NCBI RefSeq assembly: GCF_026242195.1
Contig: NZ_RKLV01000002.1
Span: 1 to 64,000 of the forward strand
DNA: 64,000 nt
DNA from: Halorutilus salinus
GTDB taxonomy: Archaea > Halobacteriota > Halobacteria > Halobacteriales > Halorutilaceae
Reading direction: 5' to 3'
The position numbers and the translations under genes were made by a program. Under the pieces are notes generated by a model. It was not told where the DNA came from. It was given only the letters and a program-made list of their open reading frames with translations, and did no database searches. Below, in pieces: positions 36,786-45,685 of the stretch (the first letter of the stretch is position 1; each line of letters starts with the position of its first letter).

Positions 36786-38555
36786 ATGGACGAAAACGAC
36801 GAGGCGATACGGACACCCATAGTGAGCGTCCTCGGGCACGTCGACCACGGAAAGACGACGCTTCTCGACGAGATACGCGGAAGCGCCGTCGCCGAGGCTG
36901 AGGCGGGCGCGATCACACAGCATATAGGCTCTACTGTCGTCCCTATCGACGTTATCGAACGTATCTGTAACCCCGACGAGGAGTTCGACCTTCCGGGTCT
37001 CCTTTTCATAGACACGCCCGGACACCACGCCTTTACGACCCTCCGTTCGCGTGGGGGCGCACTCTCCGACATCGCCGTCCTCGTCGTCGACGTAAACGAC
37101 GGCTTCCAGCCTCAGACCGTAGAGGCTGTCAAGATACTCGACAGGACGGAGACGCCTTTCGTCGTCGCGGCGAACAAGATAGACGCGGTACCCGGATGGA
37201 AGACGCAGGAAGACGCGCCGTTCGCAGAGACGTTCGCCGAGCAGTCGGAGCGCGTACAGAACGATGTCGAGAACGCGCTGTACGAGATAATCGGCGACCT
37301 ACACGACAACGGGTTTCAGGCGGACAGGTACGACCGTGTAAACGACTACAGATCGACAATAGGCGTCGTCCCCGTCAGCGCAGAGACGGGCGAGGGAATA
37401 CCCGACCTCCTTATGGTACTCGTGGGTCTCGCACAACGTTTCCTTACTGAGAGCCTCACGACGCGCCCCAACGGTTCGGGCGAGGGTACCGTCGTGGAGG
37501 TCAAGGAGAAGAAAGGTCTCGGTACGACGGTCGACGTACTCGTCTACGACGGTGTCGTCGAGGTGGGCGATACGGTCGTCGTCGGCGGGCAGTTGGATCC
37601 TATCGTGACCGAGGTTCGCGCACTCCTTGAACCGTCGGAGAAGGTCGAGATAAACGAGGAGGACGAGTTCAACCGCGTCGACCGCGTCGTAGCGGCGGAG
37701 GGTGTCAAGGTCGCCGCCCCTGAACTCGACGACGCGATGGCGGGCGCACCTTTCGTCGTCGTAGGCGAGGACGACGAACTCGGCGATGTCACCCAACGCG
37801 TCCGTAGCGAGATGGACGAGATAGGCGTCGAAACCGCCGAGGACGGTGTCGTCGTAAAGGCGGACACCGTGGGTTCGGTCGAGGCGGTCGCAAAGGCGCT
37901 TGACGACGCCGAAGTACCTATCATGAACGCGTCCGAGGGCGCTGTCTCGCGCCGCGATATCGTCGACGCAGAGACGGCGGACGAACGCGAGCACCGCGCC
38001 GTCATCGCTTTCAACGTCGATGTACTCGAAGACGCACGCGAGTATGCCGACGAGGCGCTTGTCAAGCTCTTCGAGGGCGACGTAATCTACCGTCTCATAG
38101 AGGAGTACGAGGACTGGGTCGAAGGCATGGAGGAGGAGCGCGCCGAGAACGTGCTCGACTCCGTCGTCCTACCCGCCAAGTTCCGCGTGATGCACGACCA
38201 CGTCTTCAGACAGTCCGACCCTGCGGTCGTCGGCGCACGTATACTGTCAGGCACACTCGAAAGAAACGTCACCGTCGAACGTATGGGCGAGCGACTCGGT
38301 ACTGTACAGGGGATACAGAGTCAGGGCGACGATATCGACGAGGCGACCGAGGGCGACGAGGTGTCGGTCGCAATCGACGGACCCACGGTCGGACGCGATC
38401 TGAAGGAGGGCGACGTTCTGTACACCTCCGTACCCGAGAAACACGCCAAGGCGCTCGAACAGGAGTTCGACGAACTACTCGACGACACGACGCGCGAGGC
38501 GCTCGACGGATATCTGGAGCAGAAGCGGCAGGTCGACCCGTTCTGGGCAAAATAG
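36786..38555 (+). CDS. infB: Translation initiation factor aIF5B
   Basis: A 589-residue translational GTPase promoting subunit joining and initiator tRNA placement. P-loop GHVDHGKTTLLDEIRGS at about residues 17-33, G3 DTPGHHAF near 77, G4 NKID near 132. Domains II-IV follow with KEKKGLGTTVDVLVYDG and SVEAVAKALDDAEVPI. Length is typical for archaea. The gene marks the left edge of an accessory region: an integrase operon starts 53 bases after its stop. Confidence 0.95.
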   Translation: MDENDEAIRTPIVSVLGHVDHGKTTLLDEIRGSAVAEAEAGAITQHIGSTVVPIDVIERICNPDEEFDLPGLLFIDTPGHHAFTTLRSRGGALSDIAVLVVDVNDGFQPQTVEAVKILDRTETPFVVAANKIDAVPGWKTQEDAPFAETFAEQSERVQNDVENALYEIIGDLHDNGFQADRYDRVNDYRSTIGVVPVSAETGEGIPDLLMVLVGLAQRFLTESLTTRPNGSGEGTVVEVKEKKGLGTTVDVLVYDGVVEVGDTVVVGGQLDPIVTEVRALLEPSEKVEINEEDEFNRVDRVVAAEGVKVAAPELDDAMAGAPFVVVGEDDELGDVTQRVRSEMDEIGVETAEDGVVVKADTVGSVEAVAKALDDAEVPIMNASEGAVSRRDIVDAETADEREHRAVIAFNVDVLEDAREYADEALVKLFEGDVIYRLIEEYEDWVEGMEEERAENVLDSVVLPAKFRVMHDHVFRQSDPAVVGARILSGTLERNVTVERMGERLGTVQGIQSQGDDIDEATEGDEVSVAIDGPTVGRDLKEGDVLYTSVPEKHAKALEQEFDELLDDTTREALDGYLEQKRQVDPFWAK

Positions 38556-38561
38556 ACCTTA

Positions 38562-38584
38562 AAGTATACACAACGTATATACTT
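38562..38584. promoter_or_regulatory. Inverted repeat over the TATA box of the RHH-integrase operon
   Basis: AAGTATA (38562-38568) and TATACTT (38578-38584) form a perfect seven-base inverted repeat nine bases apart. The right arm lies about 26 bases before the ATG at 38608 and also serves as the TATA element, so a bound repressor would shut off transcription. The product of the first gene is a likely binder, by inference. Confidence 0.5.
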
Positions 38585-38607
38585 CTGTAGCAATTAGGGC
38601 CACCTGT

Positions 38608-38976
38608 ATGAGCGATGAAAAACCACTCATAACTCTCAGGCTGGGTGAAGAAAAACAGGACCGATGGGACGAGTATATCCAAGATAACGGGGAAGTCAAC
38701 AATAGAAGCGAGTTGATACGCCGGTCGGTAAGTTACTATATGAATAGAGACCGGGAGCGTGATGTCCAACTTATAGATGTGCTTGAAGAGATGAAGGAAA
38801 TGAGACAAGATGTCCGGCTCGCAAAGCAGTCCATAGAGAACGTGGAAAGCCGACAACTCACGTTTGAAGACGTAGTAGCCGCATCAGAGGAAGCGGAGGC
38901 AGGCGATATAGACCAGATAGAGTCCATGATTGAGGAGGTTCAGGACTCTGCGGGATTAGGTGATACCGATGGATGA
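38608..38976 (+). CDS. Ribbon-helix-helix protein preceding an integrase
   Basis: A 122-residue protein. Residues 7-50 resemble a ribbon-helix-helix DNA-binding domain (LITLRLGEEKQDRWDEYIQ, then NRSELIRRSVSYYMN). The rest is a charged coiled coil. It overlaps the integrase start by eight bases. Small DNA-binding proteins coupled to the integrase gene are known from the SNJ2-type pleolipovirus integrase operons of haloarchaea, where they assist recombination; a similar role here is inference. Confidence 0.65.
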   Translation: MSDEKPLITLRLGEEKQDRWDEYIQDNGEVNNRSELIRRSVSYYMNRDRERDVQLIDVLEEMKEMRQDVRLAKQSIENVESRQLTFEDVVAASEEAEAGDIDQIESMIEEVQDSAGLGDTDG

Positions 38977-39937
38977 GTGGGAGTATGACGAGATAGATGA
39001 TGAGGATATGCGAGATTATCTTGATAGAATCCGTCTAAGAAGGTCTGAAAACGATTTTCATCGGACTAAGGATGCCCTGCGTAAGTTTACCGGCTTTTTA
39101 GAATACATAGGGGCTGATTCGTACGAAGAAGTCGGTGTTGAAGAACTCGAAATATATATTGACTACCTACTGGAGGATGGTTTGAATGATACCTCTATCA
39201 AGAAGGTCTATCTCTCGCAGGTAACGAATTTTCTAAAGAAAAAAGGTGTGGTGCGGGACAGTATCCACGATAAACTCGATACAGAGTTCCTGTCTGATGA
39301 GTCGATTGCGAGCAGACAGGGGGAAGAAGACGTTCACTATGTCACGAAGGAAGAGTATGTGGAGATGCTTGAGGCTACCGAGACCCTCCGCGAAAACCTC
39401 ACCTTGAGGTTACTGTGGGAGACAGGAGTCAGGAGGGGTGAAGCTGTAGGGATAAAATTGGAGCACATTGACCGGGATAAGAAGCAGATATACGTTGATA
39501 ATCTGAAGAATGATGACGACAGGTACGTCTACTACACGTCACACCTGTCAAGAAAGCTTAGAGAGTGGCTGGATATGGGTGGACGAGAACAGTACTCAAA
39601 GGCGGCTGAATCCGAGTACCTGCTCATATCAAATCAGTCTGTTAAGTTACAGGATAAGCGGATAAACGAGAAGGTCAAAGAGATAGCTAAGAGAACCGAG
39701 AACGTAGGTGAGGTAATAGGGGAAGACGCTATGGATAGAGAACTATATAAGCCCACGGCGCACAGTTTCCGTCACTCGTTTGCGATACATAGAGTGAGAA
39801 GCGGCATGCCTATCAACTTCCTGAAGGAGTTGATGGGGCATATGTCTGTGGAGACGACTGAGTTCTATCTCAACTTCCGTGAGCAAGATATCAAGGAGAT
39901 AAACGAGGGGTACGCTCCTCGTGTTAATGCGGTCTAA
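38969..39937 (+). CDS. Tyrosine recombinase/integrase
   Basis: A 322-residue integrase. The N-terminal core-binding domain (about 10-105) is followed by a catalytic domain with the full active-site set: R155 in TGVRRGEAVG, K180 in the beta-hairpin, H265 and R268 in HSFRH, H291 in LMGHMS and the nucleophile Y300. The set is complete, so the enzyme may be active. Codon use is AT-richer than in the surrounding core genes. No matching attachment repeats were found around infB by eye. Confidence 0.92.
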   Translation: MDEWEYDEIDDEDMRDYLDRIRLRRSENDFHRTKDALRKFTGFLEYIGADSYEEVGVEELEIYIDYLLEDGLNDTSIKKVYLSQVTNFLKKKGVVRDSIHDKLDTEFLSDESIASRQGEEDVHYVTKEEYVEMLEATETLRENLTLRLLWETGVRRGEAVGIKLEHIDRDKKQIYVDNLKNDDDRYVYYTSHLSRKLREWLDMGGREQYSKAAESEYLLISNQSVKLQDKRINEKVKEIAKRTENVGEVIGEDAMDRELYKPTAHSFRHSFAIHRVRSGMPINFLKELMGHMSVETTEFYLNFREQDIKEINEGYAPRVNAV

Positions 39938-40167
39938 CTCTCATTGTCTAAACGTCTCTCTATATCTTCCGATAGGGTGTACTCCTTGCTTCCATTCTTA
40001 CCCTCTGTGACCTCTCTGAACACGTCATTTCTAACCAACGAATAATAGACCTCTCTAGTTAGTGTCCCATCCCTAACCGCTTCATCGTAACTGAAACTTG
40101 AAGGAAGTTCTTTGAGTTGCTCTTTGTGGCTATGCGCCAATGCTACCCGTTTACTTACCATTACCAC
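39934..40167 (-). CDS. Small winged-helix-like protein opposite the integrase
   Basis: A 77-residue protein whose stop overlaps the integrase stop by four bases in convergent orientation. LPSSFSYDEAVRDGTLTREV followed by YYSLVRNDVFREV looks like a short helix-turn-helix with a wing (EGKNGSKEYTLSEDI). Possible DNA-binding accessory of the integrated element; function not assigned. Confidence 0.5.
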   Translation of the reverse strand: MVMVSKRVALAHSHKEQLKELPSSFSYDEAVRDGTLTREVYYSLVRNDVFREVTEGKNGSKEYTLSEDIERRLDNES

Positions 40168-40378
40168 CCCCTATGAGCAAAATTATTACACTCATATATA
40201 CATGAATGAAATAGTGGCAAAAATAATTAACCCAGACACCCGCAGAAATCCAAAGAATTCTCCGAAGAAAATCCCACAGAAATCCGAAGACAGCCCTTCT
40301 CCGACAATTAAACAGAGGTTCAGGGGGAGTTACCCCCTAGGTCTATGGGTAATGCGCAAGCGGCGATAGTCACTAACG

Positions 40379-40831
40379 ATGGGTCTTGAGGAATACCGGG
40401 TGGAGAGGGAACACAGTCAGATGAGCGAAGGAGACCCGGTTTACTCACCGGAGCACGGCTACCTGGCGTACTATATCCGGGAAGGAAAAGACTCCTACAT
40501 AGCGACTGATGACGATGGATTAGTCTCTGTGGAAAGACCCATCTGGAAAGTAGTTTCCGAGATTCAGGATAGGGACAGACTGTATTCCGAGGACAGTCAA
40601 GAGATAATGGCTGACAAGATAGCCACGTACGAAAGGGAAACAGCTGACTGGATATACGATAAGGATACGTACGACTGTGACGTGTACAAAGCCGGTGAAG
40701 GCTACATCATCCACAAAAAACCCGTCTCTGAGGATAACAGGTACATCTACCGAGAAAGCCTCAGTGACCTACCCTCGTTCACCTGGTTCGATGACGACTA
40801 CTCAGATGAACTAATCACCAGGATTTTGTAA
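40379..40831 (+). CDS. Hypothetical protein of the accessory region
   Basis: A 150-residue soluble protein rich in Tyr, Asp and Glu (YSPEHGYLAYYIREGKDSYI, then YKAGEGYIIHKKPVSEDN). No membrane segment or known motif is recognised. The upstream 210 bases are AT-rich and hold no convincing gene. It belongs to the foreign block that starts with the integrase. Confidence 0.5.
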   Translation: MGLEEYRVEREHSQMSEGDPVYSPEHGYLAYYIREGKDSYIATDDDGLVSVERPIWKVVSEIQDRDRLYSEDSQEIMADKIATYERETADWIYDKDTYDCDVYKAGEGYIIHKKPVSEDNRYIYRESLSDLPSFTWFDDDYSDELITRIL

Positions 40832-40835
40832 GTCT

Positions 40836-41325
40836 CTATTCCGCTAGTTCCTCAAGCATCCGTATTCCCTGGTCCACGACCGCATCCGATATGAACATGT
40901 CTGTCTCATCGGACAGAGCACGAATCTTGGAGGTCGCCTTTTCCAAATCCACCTCATCCTCGCTGAAGCCTGCGACTATTACACCCACGGAGCCGTGAAC
41001 CTCAACACCGAGTTCCTTAGCCTGTTCACGAGCCTCCAAGTCGTCCGTGAGGAAGACCACATCTTTGCCCATTACCAAACACGGAAAGAGCCGCCGCCTC
41101 GCCTCTATCGAGACCGCTGTACTCCTCCTCTTTGTTCCCCTCCACCACATCGTACTCTAATGCATTCAATCCTTCAGGAGAACCTCCTGCTGATACCTCT
41201 TCCACGACAGCTTCAGGTATGACCAGTCGGTCGAATATAGCTAGCAGACTTAGTGAGTCTACCTTACCGAGATGGATAATAGGTCCTGCGTCTACGACCG
41301 CGGTATCTAAGCGTTCAGACCCCAT
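40836..41325 (-). pseudogene. PIN-domain (DUF3368-type) toxin broken by one-base frameshift
   Basis: Two overlapping minus-strand frames make one PIN toxin. The first gives TAVVDAGPIIHLGKVDS, AVVEEVSAGG and LDRGEAAALSV; the second continues GKDVVFLTDDLEAREQAK, GSVGVIVAGF. Dropping one base from the AAA run at 41077-41079 (plus strand) would join them as AALSVLVMGKDVV, a normal toxin of about 162 residues. Either a recent inactivation or a sequencing error. It overlaps its antitoxin by 19 bases. Confidence 0.75.
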
Positions 41326-41552
41326 TCGATGTCGTCCTTCATAACGTCAACCTCCCTGTCAGACCTCTTCACCTTTTCAAGACCAACGAGGTCAACCGCC
41401 TCCTCTCTATCGATATTTCCTTCAACGTACTCGGAGAGGACGTACTCATCCCACAGGCTTTCTACGCCCTTTTCGAGAGCCTCCTCAATCACCTGAGATT
41501 CGGGAACCCCTTGTTCATCCGCCAACTTTTCTACCCTTTCGGTGATTCCCAT
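41307..41552 (-). CDS. Antitoxin of the broken PIN toxin
   Basis: An 81-residue acidic protein (MGITERVEKLADEQGVPESQ, ALEKGVESLWDEYVLSEYVE) with a short RHH-like N-terminus and a C-terminal toxin-wrapping tail. Directly upstream of and overlapping the PIN gene, which is the usual antitoxin position. Family membership is inferred from context. Confidence 0.6.
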   Translation of the reverse strand: MGITERVEKLADEQGVPESQVIEEALEKGVESLWDEYVLSEYVEGNIDREEAVDLVGLEKVKRSDREVDVMKDDIEWGLNA

Positions 41553-41749
41553 ATATATCCGTTAAGTCCTGAGTTACTTACGGGTTTCGCTAGTTCACGT
41601 TGTAAACCACCCTGACCGGAGAATGCAGAATCCGTATGATAGAGATATACCAAAATCCGTGTCACCTCCCGATTAGTAGATGTAAACCGGCGACGGAAGG
41701 CTAATGTCTCAGGGAACGTGGTTCTCTAAATCTGCTCCAACTTGTCGAA

Positions 41750-42247
41750 TTATTCTCCGGTTATCTCGTCCAGCTTGCCGAGAATATCCGAGTAGAATGA
41801 GGTCGAGCAGTACCAACCAGCGTCTACCATCCCGTCGAGTATCACTCTCGCTTCCTCAGCGGTTTTCTCACCGTTCTTCACAGACCGAAGAAGGAGGAAA
41901 GCCGTCCCACGAACGTCTATTCCCTCGACCTTCGCTACTGTTCGTCCTCTCCTTTCGTCCATAACGGCGGTTGCGTCCTCTGCATGAGCGAACCCCGGAA
42001 CCTCAGCGTCCACGTTACTCAGCTTCTCCGAACCGGAGAGACGGCGGTAAACCTCGCTGTCGGGTGTCTCTCGAACCTCAACACCATACCGCTCCACACG
42101 TCTCGCATCGTGGGCTTCGGCTTTCTTTCCGTCAACTACGACCTCTTCGTGAACGCCCTCCGTGGTCACGACATCGAACCCATCGAGAACGTCGAGCGAC
42201 CCCGCCTTAGCCAGATAGATTAGCGGGGTAGCATCAAGGACATACAC
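41750..42247 (-). CDS. PIN-domain (DUF3368-type) toxin
   Basis: A 165-residue PIN nuclease. MYVLDATPLIYLAKAGSL contains the first catalytic aspartate, GVHEEVV an acidic residue, and AEDATAVMDERRGRTVA the central Asp pair; GIDVRGTAFLLL is the strand-helix characteristic of DUF3368. It follows its antitoxin by three bases. Such toxins cleave RNA, often tRNA or mRNA, when freed. Intact. Confidence 0.83.
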   Translation of the reverse strand: MYVLDATPLIYLAKAGSLDVLDGFDVVTTEGVHEEVVVDGKKAEAHDARRVERYGVEVRETPDSEVYRRLSGSEKLSNVDAEVPGFAHAEDATAVMDERRGRTVAKVEGIDVRGTAFLLLRSVKNGEKTAEEARVILDGMVDAGWYCSTSFYSDILGKLDEITGE

Positions 42248-42250
42248 GCT

Positions 42251-42535
42251 CTACACCGCCTCAAGGTCTTCCTCTGCTTCGTCTACCCAAGAGATGTCGT
42301 TCTCCTTCAGGTACTCCGAGAAACTCCACACGTCCGTCTCAGCTATCTCCACGGCACGGCTGAAGGATACATCGCCTTCTTCGAGTAGCGAGACGGCACG
42401 TTTGAGCTTCCAGTCGTCAAGTCCCTCAGAGAGTAGCTTCCTGACAGCAACGCTCCTCTCTAAGTTCTCTTCCTCAACGTATTCGTCCAACTCCCTTTCG
42501 AGGTTATCTGGTAGACGGGCTGATACTGTTCCCAT
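42251..42535 (-). CDS. UPF0175-type antitoxin
   Basis: A 94-residue protein: TVSARLPDNLERELDEYVEE is the ribbon-helix-helix part, SVAVRKLLSEGLDDWKL the second helix, and KRAVSLLEEGDVSFSRAVEI matches the UPF0175 antitoxin domain partnered with DUF3368 toxins. Two CATAG copies nine bases apart (42543 and 42552) lie between its start and a TATA-like AGCATACAAAAGG, a possible autoregulatory site. Confidence 0.78.
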   Translation of the reverse strand: MGTVSARLPDNLERELDEYVEEENLERSVAVRKLLSEGLDDWKLKRAVSLLEEGDVSFSRAVEIAETDVWSFSEYLKENDISWVDEAEEDLEAV

Positions 42536-42736
42536 GTGTATACATAGTATTCATAGCATACAAAAGGGTTGTGCTGTCGGGGGTGGTCGTATGGATGTCC
42601 GAGAGTTTGTACGCGGTTCCGAGACATCTTGTTCATACGCTAACTCCTCTACGCTCTCAGCAAATACCATACTACAGATGACGTTGACTCAGTTACGGTT
42701 TTATATGACCGGATAGATGTAGCTTGGAGCGGCGTA

Positions 42737-43048
42737 TCAGAAGCCAGCCGAGTAACTCGTCTGCGCTACGCCGTACTCCGCCGACGTTTCGGACTCACTA
42801 ACTACCGTACCGTCTTCCAGAACCTGTATCCGAAGAGTTTCTCGGTTTGCCTCCTGCTTCTGGGCGTTAGCGGAGATTATCGAAGGACTTCCTGAGATAT
42901 CTAACTCCGTCGTTCCCTGCCCTTGGGTTGACCTCGTGTTACCGCCCGCGGATACTGCTCCGGTCCAACTACCGCTGTACTCAACGCGGATCGTGTACTC
43001 CGTCCCATCTGTACCCGTTCCCGGAATATCGCCCGTGTCCTGCACCAT
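42737..43048 (-). pseudogene. 5'-truncated haloarchaeal surface protein gene next to the IS element
   Basis: About 103 residues with a beta-rich pattern: YTIRVEYSGSWTGAVSAGGN, STQGQGTTELDISGSP, IISANAQKQ, LRIQVLEDGTVVSESETSAEYG. It resembles the C-terminal domain of secreted haloarchaeal proteins that normally follow a signal peptide and linker. Those are missing: the frame runs upstream into the hairpin-rich edge of the IS605 element, so the 5' part was removed or separated. Confidence 0.6.
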
Positions 43049-43269
43049 GATACATAGTCGAGCGCATACCCCCGTCTTCAGGCGTTCGTCAATCTTTGAT
43101 TGACGCGCCATCGAAGCTACGCTTCGAGACGTATGCGAATCGAAGATTCGCTTGCTCGTAAATCGAAGATTTACGAACGGGGGTCAAGCGACAACACTCC
43201 TAACCAACGGACTTCGTAGACCTGCCGGATTTCACACTATGCCCAAAGCCTAAGTACACGGGTCGTATA

Positions 43270-43671
43270 GTGTGCGGTGTGGCAAAGACAACACGGCACG
43301 CTACCTACAACCTGAACTACCATATAGTGTGGATACCCAAGTTCAGAAAGCCGATACTGGAAGGTGAGGTAGCAAGCCGTGTCGAAAAAATATTCCGTGG
43401 GATAGCCGACGACAAGGGTCTTGAGATAATCGACCTGACCATAGAACCCGACCACGTACACCTGTTCGTAAGTGCGCCTCCGAAGCACGAGCCGTCGCTA
43501 CTCGTCAACTGGTTCAAGGGTATATCCTCGCGGAAGTACAACTACCACTACGCCGACAACGAAGATGAGAAGATAAACTGGGCGAGAGGATACTACGTCG
43601 GCTCCGCCGGAGAGGTATCGAGTGACACCATACAGGACTACATCCGAAGGCACGAGGAGGACGAAGTATGA
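43270..43671 (+). CDS. tnpA: IS200/IS605 transposase TnpA
   Basis: A 133-residue Y1 single-strand transposase. The HUH motif is DHVHLF (H62, H64), and the catalytic tyrosine is Y124 in IQDYIRR. TTRHATYNLNYHIVWIPKFR is the standard start; a GTG at 43279 (VAKTTRH) is an alternative first codon. All key residues are present, so the element may still move. The stop overlaps tnpB by ATGA. Confidence 0.94.
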   Translation: MCGVAKTTRHATYNLNYHIVWIPKFRKPILEGEVASRVEKIFRGIADDKGLEIIDLTIEPDHVHLFVSAPPKHEPSLLVNWFKGISSRKYNYHYADNEDEKINWARGYYVGSAGEVSSDTIQDYIRRHEEDEV

Positions 43672-45038
43672 GGGTCACGAAGACGCTTGAGGTCAAGCTG
43701 TTCGACCCGAACACCCACAAGCGCGAGAAGTTCCGTGAGACGTACAGAGAGTTTCAGAAGGCGTTGAACGACGCCTTCGACTCGGACTGTGGTACTCAGT
43801 CCGAAGCCAACGACGTGGTAGTGGACTACGACCTTTCGGGGTACGCCAAGAACGCCCTCAAGAAGTACGTACCTCAACTCGTCCGCGACGGCACACAGGA
43901 GTTAGACGACGGACACCCTGTACGGTTCACCAACGAAGGTGTCAGGATAGACCACAAACCGCAGAACGCGACAGAGTGGTACGTCAAGATACCGCACCAC
44001 GAGGACTACCACCTCTGGTGTCCCGCAACCATCAACCCCGAACAACGCGACTGGATAGAAGCTATCTACAACGACGACGCGGAACTGGGTGAGGTGCGTA
44101 TGTTCCCGCGTGGAGACGAGTGGCATCTCCATTTGACCGTCCATCGAGAGGTCGAGGATGCCGACGTTTCGGAGTCGTGTACTCCGATAGGTGTGGATAT
44201 AGGAGAAACTGCGCTCGCAACGGTGTGTCACCTTGACGAGTTCGGTTCTCCTACTACACCTAAGATATTCAGCAGAGAAGGTAGCAGGGTGCGAGAACTC
44301 CGAGAGGAATATTTCACCACGAGCAGACGCCTACAAGAGCGTGGCTCCGAAAAGCTGTTGGAGAAGCGTGGCGATAAGATATGGCGGCGGATAGACGACA
44401 TCGTGCATACTGTCACACGGCGTGTCGTGGAGTACGCAGAAAGATTTGAGGATGGCGTACTCGTCCTTGAGGACCTAACGTACCTCCGCGAGAACATGGA
44501 TTATGGAGCGTACATGAACCGTCGTCTACACGGCTGGGCGTACGCTCAGATACACGCTCAGATACGGTACAAGGCGGAGGAGAAAGGCATTCCTGCCGAG
44601 ACCGTGAATCCAAGGGATACCAGCAAACGGTGTCATGAGTGTGGTGAAGAAGGTTCTCGACCGCACCAAGCTACCTTCCGATGTACCAACAACGACTGTT
44701 GGGTATCCGAGTTCCAAGCCGATGTGAACGGAGCAACGAATATAGCACGACGCTATCTCGAAAATCGGAGATTTTCGACGAGTACGCGAATACCCGATTC
44801 GCTTGACCTCCACGGAGAGAGCCGTCAGCAAAAGACTGGCGGCGATGACTCGGTGGAGGACGGGGCTGTTGCGAGCGTAAGCTCGCCACCCTCTGAGCTT
44901 CGCTCAGAGACTGAGTTGACACAGCCACAAGACAGTCCAACAGAGGGCGAAACCCGCCCGACGACGTTCGCCAGACGGTGTCTGGCGAGCCATCCAGACG
45001 CGGAGCGTCTGGAGACGTTGGAAACGGATGCGTCTTGA
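43668..45038 (+). CDS. tnpB: RNA-guided nuclease TnpB (IS605 accessory protein)
   Basis: A 456-residue TnpB. RuvC residues are D177 (GVDIGE), E268 (LVLEDL) and D352 (QADVNGA); the zinc ribbon is C322/C325/C339/C344. All are intact. The last 90 residues (from about 367) are low-complexity and are encoded by the hairpin-rich 3' region that in this family also forms the guide RNA scaffold. TnpB proteins are guide-RNA nucleases that cut empty donor sites and so help retain the element. Confidence 0.93.
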   Translation: MRVTKTLEVKLFDPNTHKREKFRETYREFQKALNDAFDSDCGTQSEANDVVVDYDLSGYAKNALKKYVPQLVRDGTQELDDGHPVRFTNEGVRIDHKPQNATEWYVKIPHHEDYHLWCPATINPEQRDWIEAIYNDDAELGEVRMFPRGDEWHLHLTVHREVEDADVSESCTPIGVDIGETALATVCHLDEFGSPTTPKIFSREGSRVRELREEYFTTSRRLQERGSEKLLEKRGDKIWRRIDDIVHTVTRRVVEYAERFEDGVLVLEDLTYLRENMDYGAYMNRRLHGWAYAQIHAQIRYKAEEKGIPAETVNPRDTSKRCHECGEEGSRPHQATFRCTNNDCWVSEFQADVNGATNIARRYLENRRFSTSTRIPDSLDLHGESRQQKTGGDDSVEDGAVASVSSPPSELRSETELTQPQDSPTEGETRPTTFARRCLASHPDAERLETLETDAS

Positions 45039-45208
45039 AACCTTAGGGTAGCAAGCCCGAAATCCCGTGACGGGATTCCCGCGTACGTCAATCGCAGATT
45101 GAGGTGCTCGTCAGAGCGTGGCTCTGACGAACGTCTTTAGGCGTTCAGAAATCGAAGATTTCTGAGCCAATTAGACGCCCTGCGTCTGATGACGCGGGAG
45201 GATGTCAA
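44871..45208 (+). ncRNA. Probable TnpB guide RNA (omega/reRNA) scaffold at IS right end
   Basis: Consecutive perfect hairpins: 44871-44886 (GCGAGC/GCTCGC), 44891-44909, 44968-44988, 44994-45012, 45061-45077, 45089-45101, 45109-45129, 45146-45164 and 45173-45187. TnpB guide RNAs of IS605 elements arise from the tnpB 3' end through the right end, with the guide taken from flanking DNA. Here the guide would begin just after 45208. Extent and processing are inferred from family knowledge. Confidence 0.5.
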
Positions 45209-45673
45209 ACGCTGAAGGAACTCTTCCTGAGTGATCTCACCGGAGTCAAGTTCGTCTATCCACTGGGACTCGATATAGTAGGAACCCACGGGAAACTCAT
45301 CTGAGTCCAGTACGGTCACCTCTAATGAGTCTACATCCCATCCACCTATGACGCCGTTCCTGTATATCCCTGCCACCGTACCTATCTCTCCGGCTATTCC
45401 TTCCTCGGTGGTCTCCGTACTCACGTACTCCAAAAAGACCGTGCCAGCGTCCTCGGAGAAGTATGCCACAGATACTCCTTCAGACCCAAGGCTATCCCGC
45501 ATGTTCGAAACATAATCCGTGGTGGAACCTCCCGTTGGCTCCTGCTCATCCCCATCCCACTGTTGGTTCTGTTCCCCGGTATCTGTTGGCTCGGTGTCGC
45601 TGGGTTCGGTGGAGTCTATGGAGTCTGCTGTATCCCCATAGTCCGACGGTACGAAAGCACCCCCTGCAAGCAC
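45137..45673 (-). pseudogene. Secreted protein gene truncated at both ends
   Basis: The frame gives a hydrophobic start (IIVVGVLAGGAFV), a Thr/Ser/Asp/Glu-rich linker and a folded part (VSVAYFSEDAGTVFLEYVST, SLEVTVLDSDEFPVGSYYIE, ITQEEFLQR). On the 5' side it meets a stop and the duplicated quinone oxidoreductase fragment, so its proper start (a GTG at 45673 is the only candidate) is doubtful. On the 3' side it runs into the IS605 right end near 45208; the last 20 or so residues are element sequence. Confidence 0.6.
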
Positions 45674-45685
45674 CCCGACTACTAT

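Larger units (their letters stand above)
43065..45208 (+). mobile_element. IS200/IS605-type insertion sequence (tnpA-tnpB)
   Basis: A complete-looking element with tnpA and tnpB overlapping by four bases. The left side has tight hairpins (43088-43104, 43112-43126, 43135-43151, 43157-43175) and a wider CACACTAT/ATAGTGTG stem (43233-43274). The right side has a run of about nine short hairpins (44871-45187) and ends GAGGATGTCAA at 45198-45208. The exact left end is uncertain between 43065 and 43235. Truncated genes lie on both sides. Confidence 0.8.

Noticed and set aside
40202-40369. A 55-codon plus-strand frame (MNEIVAKIINPDTRRNPK...) in the AT-rich gap before the hypothetical gene at 40379.
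   Set aside because: Composition looks like translated non-coding DNA, the TATA-like box is too close to its ATG, and no known pattern is visible.
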